Assembly: GCA_963834945.1 (NCBI GenBank)
Contig: CAWIDT010000001.1
Span: forward strand, 744,001 to 808,000
DNA: 64,000 nucleotides
DNA from: R-RK-3 sp963834945
Lineage (GTDB): Bacteria; Pseudomonadota; Alphaproteobacteria; Rhizobiales; Rhodomicrobiaceae
Direction: 5' to 3'
In this document: piece by piece, positions 33,767 through 41,617 of the stretch
Numbering within the stretch: position 1 is the stretch's first letter
Layout of the letters: each line of letters begins with the position of its first letter
Notes under the pieces: model-generated
Seen by the model: the letters and a program-made list of their open reading frames with translations, nothing else
Told to the model about the DNA's origin: nothing
Databases searched by the model: none
Made by a program: the position numbers and the translations under genes

Positions 33767-34184
33767 GCCTGCACTCCCTGCTTTGCCGAATTAGCGCTCA
33801 CGAACACCGCGCACGCGGACGATAGGGGCAGCGTGCTCAGCTCCGTACGATCTCATAGCTCAAAAATAAGACTCCGGCTGTTTCCTAAGGTACAGCTTTA
33901 AAATTATATTGCGCCATCCTGTGATCGGCCATCACGAGTTCCTCAGCCGTCGCCCGCTTTCGATCAGCGGATCGGCGGGATCGGCAGGAAACGGACTTGC
34001 TACGCGTCATGAATTTGATTGTTAACTCTACTGCTTCGCTCATGATGACAATCGCAGGCTTCAGGCATAGGACCCAAAAGTGTACGTACTTTTGGGATAA
34101 ATCCGATGCAAAGACAAAAGGCTAGGGCGCAGCTCGGCGTTCAGCGGAACGTCCGGCGCTCTAATGTATAGAGGGGTAGGAAAC
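33767..34184. other. Divergent intergenic region between the OmpA-like gene and the DUF4399 operon
   Basis: 418 bases without a gene. The centre is AT-richer than surroundings and contains the CCCAAAAGT inverted repeat listed next. Expected to hold both divergent promoters; no convincing -35/-10 pair assigned. Confidence 0.5.
34073..34096. promoter_or_regulatory. Inverted repeat upstream of the DUF4399 operon
   Basis: Perfect 9-bp inverted repeat CCCAAAAGT-GTACGT-ACTTTTGGG, 88 bases before the first DUF4399 start codon. No T-run follows, so an operator for a dimeric regulator is more likely than a terminator. Confidence 0.55.
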
Positions 34185-35432
34185 ATGGTTCATTTCAGCA
34201 TGCGCGGCCAATTGACGGTCTTGGTTATGGCCTGTGTCTCTCTGCTTGCTACAAACCTGATGGCGGACGAACGTTCGCCGGCGCCGAAAGGCGCCAAGGT
34301 GTTCTTTGTCGATCTGAAGGACGGCCAGACGATTCCGGCTAAATCCATCATCCGGTTCGGAATTTCCGGAATGGCCTTGGCTCCGGCTGGTACGGCCAAA
34401 CCCAATACGGGTCATCATCATCTGCTGATCGATACGGGATTGCCGCCGCTCGACGAGCCGATCCCCAGCGACTTCACTCATCTCCATTTTGGCAAAGGGC
34501 AGACCGAAGTGGAGCTGGCGCTGACGCCGGGCGAGCACACGCTGCAGCTTTTGCTGGGCGATCACAATCACATGGCCCACAACCCGCCCGTGGTTTCCGA
34601 CGTCATTCATGTGTTCGTCGATCCCGCAACCGTCGAAAGGACCCGAACACCGGCACCGAGCGATGCCAAGGTGTTCTTCGTCGACCTTGCCGACGGCGCC
34701 AAGCTTACGGAGAAGTCGACCATAAAATTCGGCATTTCCGGCATGGAGATCGCGCCGGCCGGCACGAACAAGCCCAACACCGGCCATCACCATCTGCTGA
34801 TCGATGCGCCGCTTCCGGATCTCGACCGCGAGATTCCCAGCGATCCCAATCACATCCATTTCGGCCGTGGCCAGACAAGCGGCGAGATCACCCTGACGCC
34901 GGGCGAGCACACGTTGCAGCTTCTCCTGGGCGACTATCAGCATGTGCCGCACGATCCGCCGGTCTACTCCAATGTCGTGCGCGTGACCGTCTCCGAGGAG
35001 GGCACCGCGCAGATGGACGCTCCCAGCGGCCGCCAGCCCTCCCCGCCCGACGCCGCCGTCTATTTCATCTATCCTCATGACGGCGACCTGATCTATCCGA
35101 GTTCGACCATCCGCTTCGGCCTGCGCAATATGGGCGTGGCGCCGGCCGGGGTGAGCAAACCCAATACCGGGCATCATCACCTCATCGTCGACGCCGATAC
35201 CCCGCCGCTCGACGCCCCGATTCCAAGCGATCCCAATCATCTGCATTTCGGCGGCGGACAGACGGAGGTGAAGCTCCACCTCACGCAAGGGAAACACACG
35301 CTGCAGCTGATCTTCGCGGATGATCAGCACGTTCCGCACGACCCGCCCGTGATCTCCGACAAGATCGAGGTTACGGTCGGCTACCCAAGGTCCGCACGAG
35401 GCATGAGGCGCGGCAAGAAAAGGGCGAAGTAG
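34185..35432 (+). CDS. Exported protein with three tandem DUF4399 domains
   Basis: A 415-residue protein: signal peptide (about residues 1-27, VLVMACVSLLATNLMA core), then three DUF4399 domains at roughly 30-145, 155-275 and 290-400, and a basic tail (RGMRRGKKRAK). Each domain repeats the same blocks: KVFFVDLKDG-type strand, IRFGISGMALAPAG, KPNTGHHHLLID, IPSDPNHLHFGGGQTEV, and TPGEHTLQLLLGD followed by H-x-PHDPPV. The conserved His residues (HHH, H-x-H, H-x-x-x-H) could form a metal or carbohydrate site; that is inference. DUF4399 proteins are normally single-domain, about 140 residues. ATG 34185 follows GGGGTAGGAAAC; ATG 34164 is in frame but less likely. First gene of a three-gene operon. 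Confidence 0.85.
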   Translation: MVHFSMRGQLTVLVMACVSLLATNLMADERSPAPKGAKVFFVDLKDGQTIPAKSIIRFGISGMALAPAGTAKPNTGHHHLLIDTGLPPLDEPIPSDFTHLHFGKGQTEVELALTPGEHTLQLLLGDHNHMAHNPPVVSDVIHVFVDPATVERTRTPAPSDAKVFFVDLADGAKLTEKSTIKFGISGMEIAPAGTNKPNTGHHHLLIDAPLPDLDREIPSDPNHIHFGRGQTSGEITLTPGEHTLQLLLGDYQHVPHDPPVYSNVVRVTVSEEGTAQMDAPSGRQPSPPDAAVYFIYPHDGDLIYPSSTIRFGLRNMGVAPAGVSKPNTGHHHLIVDADTPPLDAPIPSDPNHLHFGGGQTEVKLHLTQGKHTLQLIFADDQHVPHDPPVISDKIEVTVGYPRSARGMRRGKKRAK

Positions 35433-35477
35433 AATGGCTGAGGCGCAAATTCATTTGTTATTGGGGGGCAGGTGACG

Positions 35478-35954
35478 ATGAAAACGAAACGGATATTGGC
35501 AGCCGCGCTTATCGTGCTGGGATGGAGTGCCGGTGCGGCCGTGGCGCAAGATCATGACCATGGCGGCCACGACGCAGCCGCGCCGGCGGTGGCCGAAGGA
35601 CGCACGGCATCGCCCGAAGGCGCTGAAGTGTATTTTCATTACCCCATCGACGGTATTCGCGTTCCGCAGCGGTTCACCGTCCAGATCGGCCTGCGCGGAA
35701 TGGGCGTCGCGCCCGCCGGCGTGGTGAAGCCTTTCACCGGCCATCACCACCTTCTGATCGATGTCGACAAGGTTGATTTCGATCAGCCTATTCCATCCGA
35801 TTACAATCATATTCATCTCGGCAATGGTCAGACGGAAGTGGTCATTACGCTCAAACCCGGCACGCATACGCTGCAACTGCTTTTGGGGGATTATGCGCAT
35901 TTCCCGCATGTGCCACCGGTCATATCCAAAAAAATCAAGGTCTACGTCCGCTAA
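35478..35954 (+). CDS. Exported single-domain DUF4399 protein
   Basis: A 158-residue protein: signal peptide (about residues 1-24, cleaved at AVA-QDHD), a His/Asp-rich mature N-terminus (DHDHGGHD), then one DUF4399 domain with FTVQIGLRGMGVAPAGVVKP, FTGHHHLLIDVDK, IPSDYNHIHLGNGQTEV and GTHTLQLLLGDYAHFPH. It follows the triple-domain gene after 45 bases and precedes the caspase-fold gene by 19 bases. The HDHGGHD segment resembles metal-binding termini. Function unknown. Confidence 0.87.
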   Translation: MKTKRILAAALIVLGWSAGAAVAQDHDHGGHDAAAPAVAEGRTASPEGAEVYFHYPIDGIRVPQRFTVQIGLRGMGVAPAGVVKPFTGHHHLLIDVDKVDFDQPIPSDYNHIHLGNGQTEVVITLKPGTHTLQLLLGDYAHFPHVPPVISKKIKVYVR

Positions 35955-35973
35955 CGCCACACAGAGTCGTCCG

Positions 35974-37749
35974 ATGCCGTTTAAGCTCCCACATGTTCTC
36001 GCTTGGCTTTTGCTGATCGCCTTTGCGGCCCCGGCGGCCGTAGCGCAGCAGGCCGACGGTCCGCCCGCGGCGCTCGTCATCGGCAATGGCGCATACGCGG
36101 AGGCCCCGATCGAGGACGCCGTGGAAGGCGCAAGGCAGGTCGCCGATGTTCTGCGGCAAGGCGGGTTCGACGTTGTCTATCTGGAAAATGCCAAAAGGGA
36201 CGACATCCAACGCGGGCTTGTCACTTTTTCCAAGGCCCTCAAGCGCGGGGGAACCGGGATCGTCTATTATTCCGGCCATGCCGTGCAGTATGAGGGGCGC
36301 AATTATCTGGTGGCGCTGGATACAAAAATCGCCGGCCCCGACGATGTGCGGAGCCAGGCTTTGGATCTAGGCCTCTTCCTCGATCCGCTCCTGGTCTCGC
36401 GCACGCCCGCCAGCGTCATCATCCTCGATGCCAGCCGCGACAATCCGTGGCAGCATCTGTTGCCCGGCGGCCTGCACGGCCTGGCCAACCCGGAGGCGAC
36501 GAAAACCGTTACCGTCATCTCCTCGACGTCACCCGGCAGGGTCGTGAGCAACTCGCCGGAAGCCCGCAGGGTATTTGCCGAACAACTTGTGGAGGCGATG
36601 AAGACGCCTGATCTTGACTTCGACGACGTGATCATCCAGACGCGTGCGGCCGTCTCCCGCATTAACGGCAGGGATCAGCGTGTATGGCAGTCCGAGGCGC
36701 CTCCGTCGGGACTGGTCGTCATTTCTTCGGAGCGGCCCGGCGGCGCCAAGCCCGCCGACCCCATCGAGCTCGGCTTTTGGGACACGATAAAGGACAGCAC
36801 CTCGGCGGTGGATTACCAAGCCTATCTCAGCGCCTACCCGAATGGACAGTTTGCGCTGATCGCGCGCTCCAAGCTGGCCAAGGTCCAAGGCAAAACGCCA
36901 GGCGCGGCTGCCACCCCGCTTAGCCGGGAAGCCGAAGCGGCAAAGCCAGCGGCGCCGGCTCCCGCTGCCGCTCCGGCCGCGCCCGCAGCACCGGCGGCGC
37001 CCGCTGCGCCTGCCGCACCAGCGGCGACGCCGACGCCCACGGTGTACCGCGATTGCCCCGTCTGTCCCGAACTCGTAGCCATTCCCGCCGGAAGCCTGAC
37101 CATGGGCTCCACCGAGGTGTTCGCCTTCGAAGCTCCGGTTCACGATGTGACCATCTCCAAGTCCTTTTACATGGGGAGGCGGGAAGTGACGTTCGATGAA
37201 TGGGACGCATGCCTGAATGAGGGGGGCTGTCAATACCGGCCGGCGGACCGCGGTCAGGGGCGGGGGCTGCGGCCGGCCGCCGATCTCGATTGGAACGATG
37301 CGAAGGCCTATGTCGCCTGGCTCTCGAAGAAAACCGGCAAGACCTACCGCCTGCCGACCGAATCGGAATGGGAATATGCGGCGCGCGCCGGCACGAAAAC
37401 CACTTATTACTGGGGGAATGCGGTCGAGAAGGATCGCGCCAATTGCGCCGGATGCAACACGATCCCGCTCAAGAATACCGTCGCGACCGGCACCTTTCCC
37501 CCGAATCCATTCGGTCTGCTGGACATGGCAGGGAATGCCGCGGAGTGGGTCGAGGATTGCTGGGACGACAGTTACAAATCCGCGCCGAACGATGGTTCCG
37601 CCTTTACCAAGCCCGATTGCCGCGAGCGCGTTCTGCGCGGCGGCTCGTTCAACAATGACCAGCGGTTCGTGCGCACCGCGGCGCGCTTCAAATATGATTT
37701 TGATGTAAGATACTACACCAACGGCTTTCGCGTCGTGCGGGAGAAATAG
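35974..37749 (+). CDS. Exported caspase-fold / formylglycine-enzyme-fold fusion with Cys-to-Ser active site
   Basis: A 591-residue protein. Signal peptide (about 1-24), caspase/peptidase C14 domain (about 30-255), a DUF-like segment FWDTIKDSTSAVDYQAYLSA common after bacterial caspases, an Ala/Pro linker of about 45 residues, and a C-terminal SUMF1/FGE-sulfatase domain (about 350-590). That last domain has LVAIPAGSLTMGS, YRLPTESEWEYAARAG, GLLDMAGNAAEWVEDCW and VLRGGSFNN. The catalytic His is present (YYSGHAVQYEG, His102), but the usual ILDACRNNP is ILDASRDNP here, so Ser154 replaces the catalytic Cys. The caspase domain is thus probably non-proteolytic or altered. The FGE domain is of the common ligand-binding type. 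Third gene of the DUF4399 operon; periplasmic or surface location expected. Confidence 0.87.
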   Translation: MPFKLPHVLAWLLLIAFAAPAAVAQQADGPPAALVIGNGAYAEAPIEDAVEGARQVADVLRQGGFDVVYLENAKRDDIQRGLVTFSKALKRGGTGIVYYSGHAVQYEGRNYLVALDTKIAGPDDVRSQALDLGLFLDPLLVSRTPASVIILDASRDNPWQHLLPGGLHGLANPEATKTVTVISSTSPGRVVSNSPEARRVFAEQLVEAMKTPDLDFDDVIIQTRAAVSRINGRDQRVWQSEAPPSGLVVISSERPGGAKPADPIELGFWDTIKDSTSAVDYQAYLSAYPNGQFALIARSKLAKVQGKTPGAAATPLSREAEAAKPAAPAPAAAPAAPAAPAAPAAPAAPAATPTPTVYRDCPVCPELVAIPAGSLTMGSTEVFAFEAPVHDVTISKSFYMGRREVTFDEWDACLNEGGCQYRPADRGQGRGLRPAADLDWNDAKAYVAWLSKKTGKTYRLPTESEWEYAARAGTKTTYYWGNAVEKDRANCAGCNTIPLKNTVATGTFPPNPFGLLDMAGNAAEWVEDCWDDSYKSAPNDGSAFTKPDCRERVLRGGSFNNDQRFVRTAARFKYDFDVRYYTNGFRVVREK

Positions 37750-37891
37750 CGCGTCACGCGGGCGGCGCCGGCTGCGTCCAGGTGCCGGAGCGGGCCCAGC
37801 TCGGCGATCCCTCATCGGACGACCGGGACTTCCTGCGCAGCGAATGCCGATAGCCGCCGCTCAGCCGCACGCCCCGATCGTCGTTTGCGGA

Positions 37892-38086
37892 TCAGCTAAA
37901 TGTAAAGGTGAACACGCCCTCGGAGTCGACGCCGACGCCGAGGCCGAACACGCCGATGCTGGCCCCTTGTTCGCCCACGGCGAGATGGAAGATGCCTGGG
38001 AGGTGGACATGAAGCGCTCCGCTCACGGTGTCGATCTCATCGGCCGCCAAGTCGCGGATTTCGGAATTTGAATTGTTGGACGACAT
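37892..38086 (-). CDS. Bacteriocin-like small peptide with double-glycine-type leader
   Basis: A 64-residue peptide starting MSSNNSNSEIRDLAADEIDT. The leader IRDLAADEIDTVSGA matches the LxxxELxxVSGG leader pattern of peptides exported and trimmed by PCAT/ComA-type transporters, with GA in place of GG. The mature part is short, Gly-rich and hydrophobic (HLPGIFHLAVGEQGASIGVF), with no Cys. CAGGAGT lies nine bases before the ATG. No transporter, immunity or modification gene is adjacent. It may be a bacteriocin, a signalling peptide, or a RiPP precursor processed elsewhere. Assignment rests on the leader only. Confidence 0.55.
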   Translation of the reverse strand: MSSNNSNSEIRDLAADEIDTVSGALHVHLPGIFHLAVGEQGASIGVFGLGVGVDSEGVFTFTFS

Positions 38087-38121
38087 TTGAAGATACTCCT
38101 GATGTTGAATCAAACGATGCA

Positions 38122-38157
38122 GCGCTCCGGATGGGCGATACAGCCCGACCGGAGCGC
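38122..38157 (-). other. Long hairpin upstream of the bacteriocin-like gene
   Basis: GCGCTCCGG (38122-38130) pairs with CCGGAGCGC (38149-38157), and inner GGGC (38133-38136) pairs with GCCC (38143-38146): 13 bp in all, with a six-base loop. On the minus strand it lies between the GntR stop and the peptide start. No T-run follows, so it could be a 5' untranslated hairpin or an RNA processing site. Confidence 0.5.
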
Positions 38158-38259
38158 CGCACCGCAGCGCCAACATTGCGCCAGCGCTACACGCGCCGCT
38201 GTTCCGCATGGAACGGTGAGCGGCAATTCTGAAACGATGCGCGTGGAGCCCTCGATCCG

Positions 38260-38934
38260 CTACCCCTCGGAGGCGGCGTCTATCGCCCGCATGACTGAGC
38301 AGTAGCTGGCGTCCAGGTGGCTTTGCATGGCCGCGACGCACTGGCGTTCGTCGCCCGTGCGTAGCGCCGCGATGATAGCGCGATGTTCATCGATCGGCCC
38401 TTGCAGCCGGCCCGGAAGCTTGATGGACAGATGCCGCGTCCGAATGATCTCGGTCGACACCTTCTGCAGGAACTCTTCGACGATCCCGTAGCCGCTCAGC
38501 CCGATGATCACACCGTGAAACTGATTGTCGACCGCGATATTGCGCGGCATGTCGCCTGTTGCGATCGTCTCCTCCTGTTCCGCAATCAGCCTGGTCAACT
38601 GGCGATCCGCGGCGTCGTCGAAATGCGGCAGAGCCTTGGCGATGGCGATGCACTCCAGCGTTGTCCGGATGACGCAGCATTCGCTGATCCTTTTGGGATC
38701 GATGACCGTAACCGATGTTCCGACATTGGGCAGGATCTGTACCAGTCCTTCGTCGGCCAGCCGGCGAACGGCCTCGCGGATCGGCGTGCGGCTCACGCCG
38801 AGCCACTCCGACAGCCCGCGCTCGTTGATCGCGGTGCCCGGCGCCAGTTCGGCCGCCAGAATGCGGTTGCGGAGCACCTCATAAACCTGGCGCGGCACGT
38901 TCAGCTGCCGATCGATGAGTGCGCGGTTCGCCAT
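38260..38934 (-). CDS. GntR-family regulator (FCD domain)
   Basis: A 224-residue regulator. The N-terminal winged helix (about residues 12-80) contains VYEVLRNRILAAELAPGTAI, NERGLSEWLGVSRTPIREAV and LADEGLVQILPNVGTSVT. The C-terminal FCD effector domain has ECCVIRTTLECIAIAKALPH and NQFHGVIIGLSGYGIVEEFL, with metal-ligand His residues. ATG 38934 has AGAGGA upstream; an in-frame ATG at 38985 would add 17 residues. It is divergent from the decayed sugar ABC transporter, and a perfect palindrome sits between them, so it was probably the repressor of that sugar-uptake locus and may still control the dehydrogenase downstream. Confidence 0.87.
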   Translation of the reverse strand: MANRALIDRQLNVPRQVYEVLRNRILAAELAPGTAINERGLSEWLGVSRTPIREAVRRLADEGLVQILPNVGTSVTVIDPKRISECCVIRTTLECIAIAKALPHFDDAADRQLTRLIAEQEETIATGDMPRNIAVDNQFHGVIIGLSGYGIVEEFLQKVSTEIIRTRHLSIKLPGRLQGPIDEHRAIIAALRTGDERQCVAAMQSHLDASYCSVMRAIDAASEG

Positions 38935-39015
38935 GGAGTCCAATCCTCTGGTCAATGGGCGGTGATGCGAGAAATGAGATTGCATCCACTCGAATGTATG
39001 GGTTAATGCAGGCAC

Positions 39016-39033
39016 TGGTATACCGGTATACCA
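39016..39033. promoter_or_regulatory. Perfect 18-bp GntR operator
   Basis: TGGTATACCGGTATACCA is a perfect palindrome made of two GGTATACC blocks. It lies 82 bases upstream of the GntR start and 61 bases upstream of the divergent remnant, and is of the TGGTATACCA type known for FCD-class GntR proteins. Confidence 0.7.
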
Positions 39034-39093
39034 CTTTAATCGCGAGCTAGACCGGATCAACGCCTCCAGGAGTAGCGTCACGGAGGACGCAAT

Positions 39094-39734
39094 ATGAAAA
39101 ATATCATGGGGATCGGTTTGGCGGTGGCATTAACTGCCGCGACAACGCTTTCCGCCAGGGTGGAGGACAAATTTACCATCGCCCTCATTCCCGGCCTGAC
39201 GACCGACGCGTTCTACATCACGATGCATAAGGGGGCTGAGGCGGCCGCCAAGGATTCGGTGTCGATCTGTTCTATCAGGGCGCTGCCGAGTGGAATGTCA
39301 CCGCGCAGGAGCCGGTGCTGAACGCAGTCATCGCCAGAAACCCCAGCGCCATCCTGATCGCCAATGTCGATAAGGATCAGCTCACGCCGACCCTCAAGGC
39401 AGCCAGCGACCGCAGTATCAAAATCCTGACGCTCGACCGTTCATCGGCGACGGCCTTTATGGTGACGGGAGCGGCGAGGGCGATTTCGCCACCTCGGTCC
39501 TATCATGGACGAGCCGACGGCGGCCCTCGGCGTGCTGGAGCAGCGCAAGGTGATGGCCTTGATCCAGCGATTGAAGAGCCAGCGCGTGGGCGTTATCTTC
39601 ATCTCGCACAATCTGGTCGACATTTTTGCGGTTTCGGACAGGATCGCGGTTCTGCGCCGGGGCCGGTGGCCGGCGAGCGGCGGACGGGCGAGACCGACGC
39701 GGATGATATTGTGAAACTGATAATCGGCGGCTGA
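39094..39734 (+). pseudogene. Decayed sugar ABC transporter: binding-protein start fused to ATPase end
   Basis: The first ~410 bases encode the N-terminal third of a ribose/xylitol-type periplasmic binding protein: signal peptide, KFTIALIPGLTTDAFYITMH, GVDLFYQGAAEWNVTAQEPV, NAVIARNPSAILIANVDKDQ, FIGDGLYGDGSGEGDFATSV. These pieces lie in three frames, with shifts near 39255 and 39439. At about 39503 it jumps into the C-terminal part of the partner ATPase: IMDEPTAALGVLEQRKVMAL (Walker B), VGVIFISHNLVDIFAVSDRI, then after another shift near 39662 the tail ERRTGETDADDIVKLIIGG to TGA 39734. The permease, most of the binding protein and the ATPase N-terminus are gone. So a deletion of several kilobases plus at least three indels has destroyed a binding-protein/ATPase set. 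Confidence 0.85.
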
Positions 39735-39755
39735 TGGTGCGCCGGGAGAGTTGGG

Positions 39756-40772
39756 ATGAGGATGAACGAGGACCGCAAAGTTCGCTGGGGCGTCATTTCC
39801 ACGGCCGATATCGGCATGAAAAAGGTGACGCCGGGGATCATGAAATCACCCCACTCGGTGGTGACCGCGATTGCATCGCGCGATCTCGCCCGGGCGCGCA
39901 GCGCCGCCGACCAGCTCGGCGTCGCCAAGGCCTATGGCACCTATGAGGAGATGCTGGCCGATCCCGAGATCGATGCGGTATACAATCCTCTGCCGAACCA
40001 TCTGCATGTGGACCTGACCCTGGCCGCCGCCCAGGCAGGCAAGCATGTGCTCTGCGAAAAGCCCATGGGCCTCGATGCCAGGGACGCCGAGCGGCTGCGC
40101 GCCGTCCCGGACGGCATTCTCGTCGCCGAGGCCTTCATGGTGCGCTACCATCCGCAATGGCTGAGGGCGCGCGACATCGCAAGGTCGGGCGAGCTTGGCG
40201 AGGTGCGTGCGGTCTTTTCGCTCTTTACCTATTTCAATACCGACCCCGCCAATGTTCGCAATCAGGCCGATATCGGCGGCGGCGGGATTCTGGATATCGG
40301 CTGCTACCCGGTCACCGGCGGGCGCTTCATCTTCGAGGACGAGCCGAGGCGCGTCGTCGCGCTGGTGGATCGCGATCCGGCTTTCCGCACCGACCGGCAG
40401 GCGAGCGTCATCGCCGATTTCGGCAATGGGCGTCACCTGACATTCCTCGTCTCCACGCAGCTGGTGAACACCCAGTTTATCGAGATCGTGGGCACGAAAG
40501 GCCGTGTGGAGATCATCATCCCCTTCAATGCGCCCCAGGGCGAGCACACAGCGATCGTTGTCGACAAGGCCGAGAGCCTCGGCGGGCATCTGGCCCGGCG
40601 CGAAATCATGCCGGCAGCCGATCAATATGCCGAACAGGCCGAAGCCTTCGCATTGGCCGTGCTGGGGGAGCAGCCGCTCGTCTGGGGCATCGACGACGCA
40701 ATCCGCTCCATGCGCGTGCTCGACGCAATCTTCGAAAGCGAGCGGCAAGGCGGCTGGGTCGCAGTCGCCTGA
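39756..40772 (+). CDS. Gfo/Idh/MocA-family oxidoreductase
   Basis: A 338-residue NAD(P)-dependent sugar dehydrogenase. The Rossmann start is VRWGVISTADIGMKKVTPGI, the EKP motif is KHVLCEKPMGLDARDAERL (catalytic Lys), and the substrate-domain block is GGGGILDIGCYPVTGGRFIF. Glycine-rich and aromatic positions resemble D-xylose/aldose 1-dehydrogenase members, but the substrate cannot be fixed. It is 21 bases after the ABC remnant and was probably part of the same sugar operon under the GntR protein at 38260. It appears intact while the transporter has decayed. Confidence 0.87.
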   Translation: MRMNEDRKVRWGVISTADIGMKKVTPGIMKSPHSVVTAIASRDLARARSAADQLGVAKAYGTYEEMLADPEIDAVYNPLPNHLHVDLTLAAAQAGKHVLCEKPMGLDARDAERLRAVPDGILVAEAFMVRYHPQWLRARDIARSGELGEVRAVFSLFTYFNTDPANVRNQADIGGGGILDIGCYPVTGGRFIFEDEPRRVVALVDRDPAFRTDRQASVIADFGNGRHLTFLVSTQLVNTQFIEIVGTKGRVEIIIPFNAPQGEHTAIVVDKAESLGGHLARREIMPAADQYAEQAEAFALAVLGEQPLVWGIDDAIRSMRVLDAIFESERQGGWVAVA

Positions 40773-40919
40773 CCCCGATCCGCCGGTTCGGTTAATGCCG
40801 AAGCGCCTGCTCCGAGCGGTCCATTCGTGCGTCCACTGCGGAACGGACGGGTGCCGCCAGCGTTGCACAGGCAGTCTCGCCAATGATCGAGATTTTCCCG
40901 AACTCCGAGGAGATAGCCG

Positions 40920-41450
40920 ATGGCTGCTGAAAAGACCTTGTCCGATGCATTCTACGAAACTCTGAAAGACGTCTACTGGGCCGAGAAGCAGGCGGTGAAG
41001 GCCTGCAAGAAGTCGGCGAAGGCTGCGAAGGCCCCCGAGCTCAAGCAGGCATTCCAGGATCATGGCGTGCAGAGCGAAGGCCATGTCGAGCGCCTGCAGC
41101 AGGTCTTCGAGATCATCGGCAAGCCGGCGCGCGCCAAAACCTGCGAGGCCATGCAAGGCATAACCTCAGAGATGGAAGAGGATCTGGCGGATTTCGGCGA
41201 CACCGAAGCCGGCGACGCGGTACTGATCGGCTGCGGGCAGGCCGTCGAGCATTACGAGATTGCTCGCTACGGCATGCTGAAGGCATGGGCAACGCAGCTC
41301 GGCATGAAGGATGCGGCAAAGCTGCTCGATGCCACCCTTCAGGAGGAAAAGCAGGCCGATGCCCTCCTAACCCAGATTGCGGAGGGTTCCGTCAACGCCG
41401 ATGCGGAGCGTGGCGGCAAAGCGCGGCCGAGGAAAACCGCCGCCGCCTGA
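40920..41450 (+). CDS. DUF892 ferritin-like protein (YciE/YciF type)
   Basis: A 176-residue four-helix bundle protein: SDAFYETLKDVYWAEKQAVK, FQDHGVQSEGHVERLQQVFE, VEHYEIARYGMLKAWATQLG and TLQEEKQADALLTQIAEGSV. E, H and E residues at the ferritin-like di-metal positions are retained. The C-terminal tail is basic (RGGKARPRKTAAA). YciE/YciF relatives are stress-induced and of uncertain function. The start has GGAG about ten bases upstream. Monocistronic. Confidence 0.88.
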   Translation: MAAEKTLSDAFYETLKDVYWAEKQAVKACKKSAKAAKAPELKQAFQDHGVQSEGHVERLQQVFEIIGKPARAKTCEAMQGITSEMEEDLADFGDTEAGDAVLIGCGQAVEHYEIARYGMLKAWATQLGMKDAAKLLDATLQEEKQADALLTQIAEGSVNADAERGGKARPRKTAAA

Positions 41451-41617
41451 TACCAATTTTACGGAGGGCGCCCTGCCCTCCCGTTTCCGTGTTCGGGTCA
41501 CCGGACGCCGCCGCGAGCTGAGCCGGCGCCGTTCGCGATTATTGATGCGATGCTTTCAAGCAACCAGGATGAAGGCGCGAGGCTCGCACTATTTCAGCGG
41601 TTTCCCGCGTCTACATG

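Noticed and set aside
36920..37045. Ala/Pro codon run in the caspase-FGE gene as a sign of assembly error
   Set aside because: The frame continues cleanly into the FGE domain, and Ala/Pro linkers are common between such domains.
35974..37749. True formylglycine-generating enzyme for a sulfatase
   Set aside because: No sulfatase gene in the window, and FGE-fold domains in caspase fusions are usually not oxidases; the assignment is kept at fold level.
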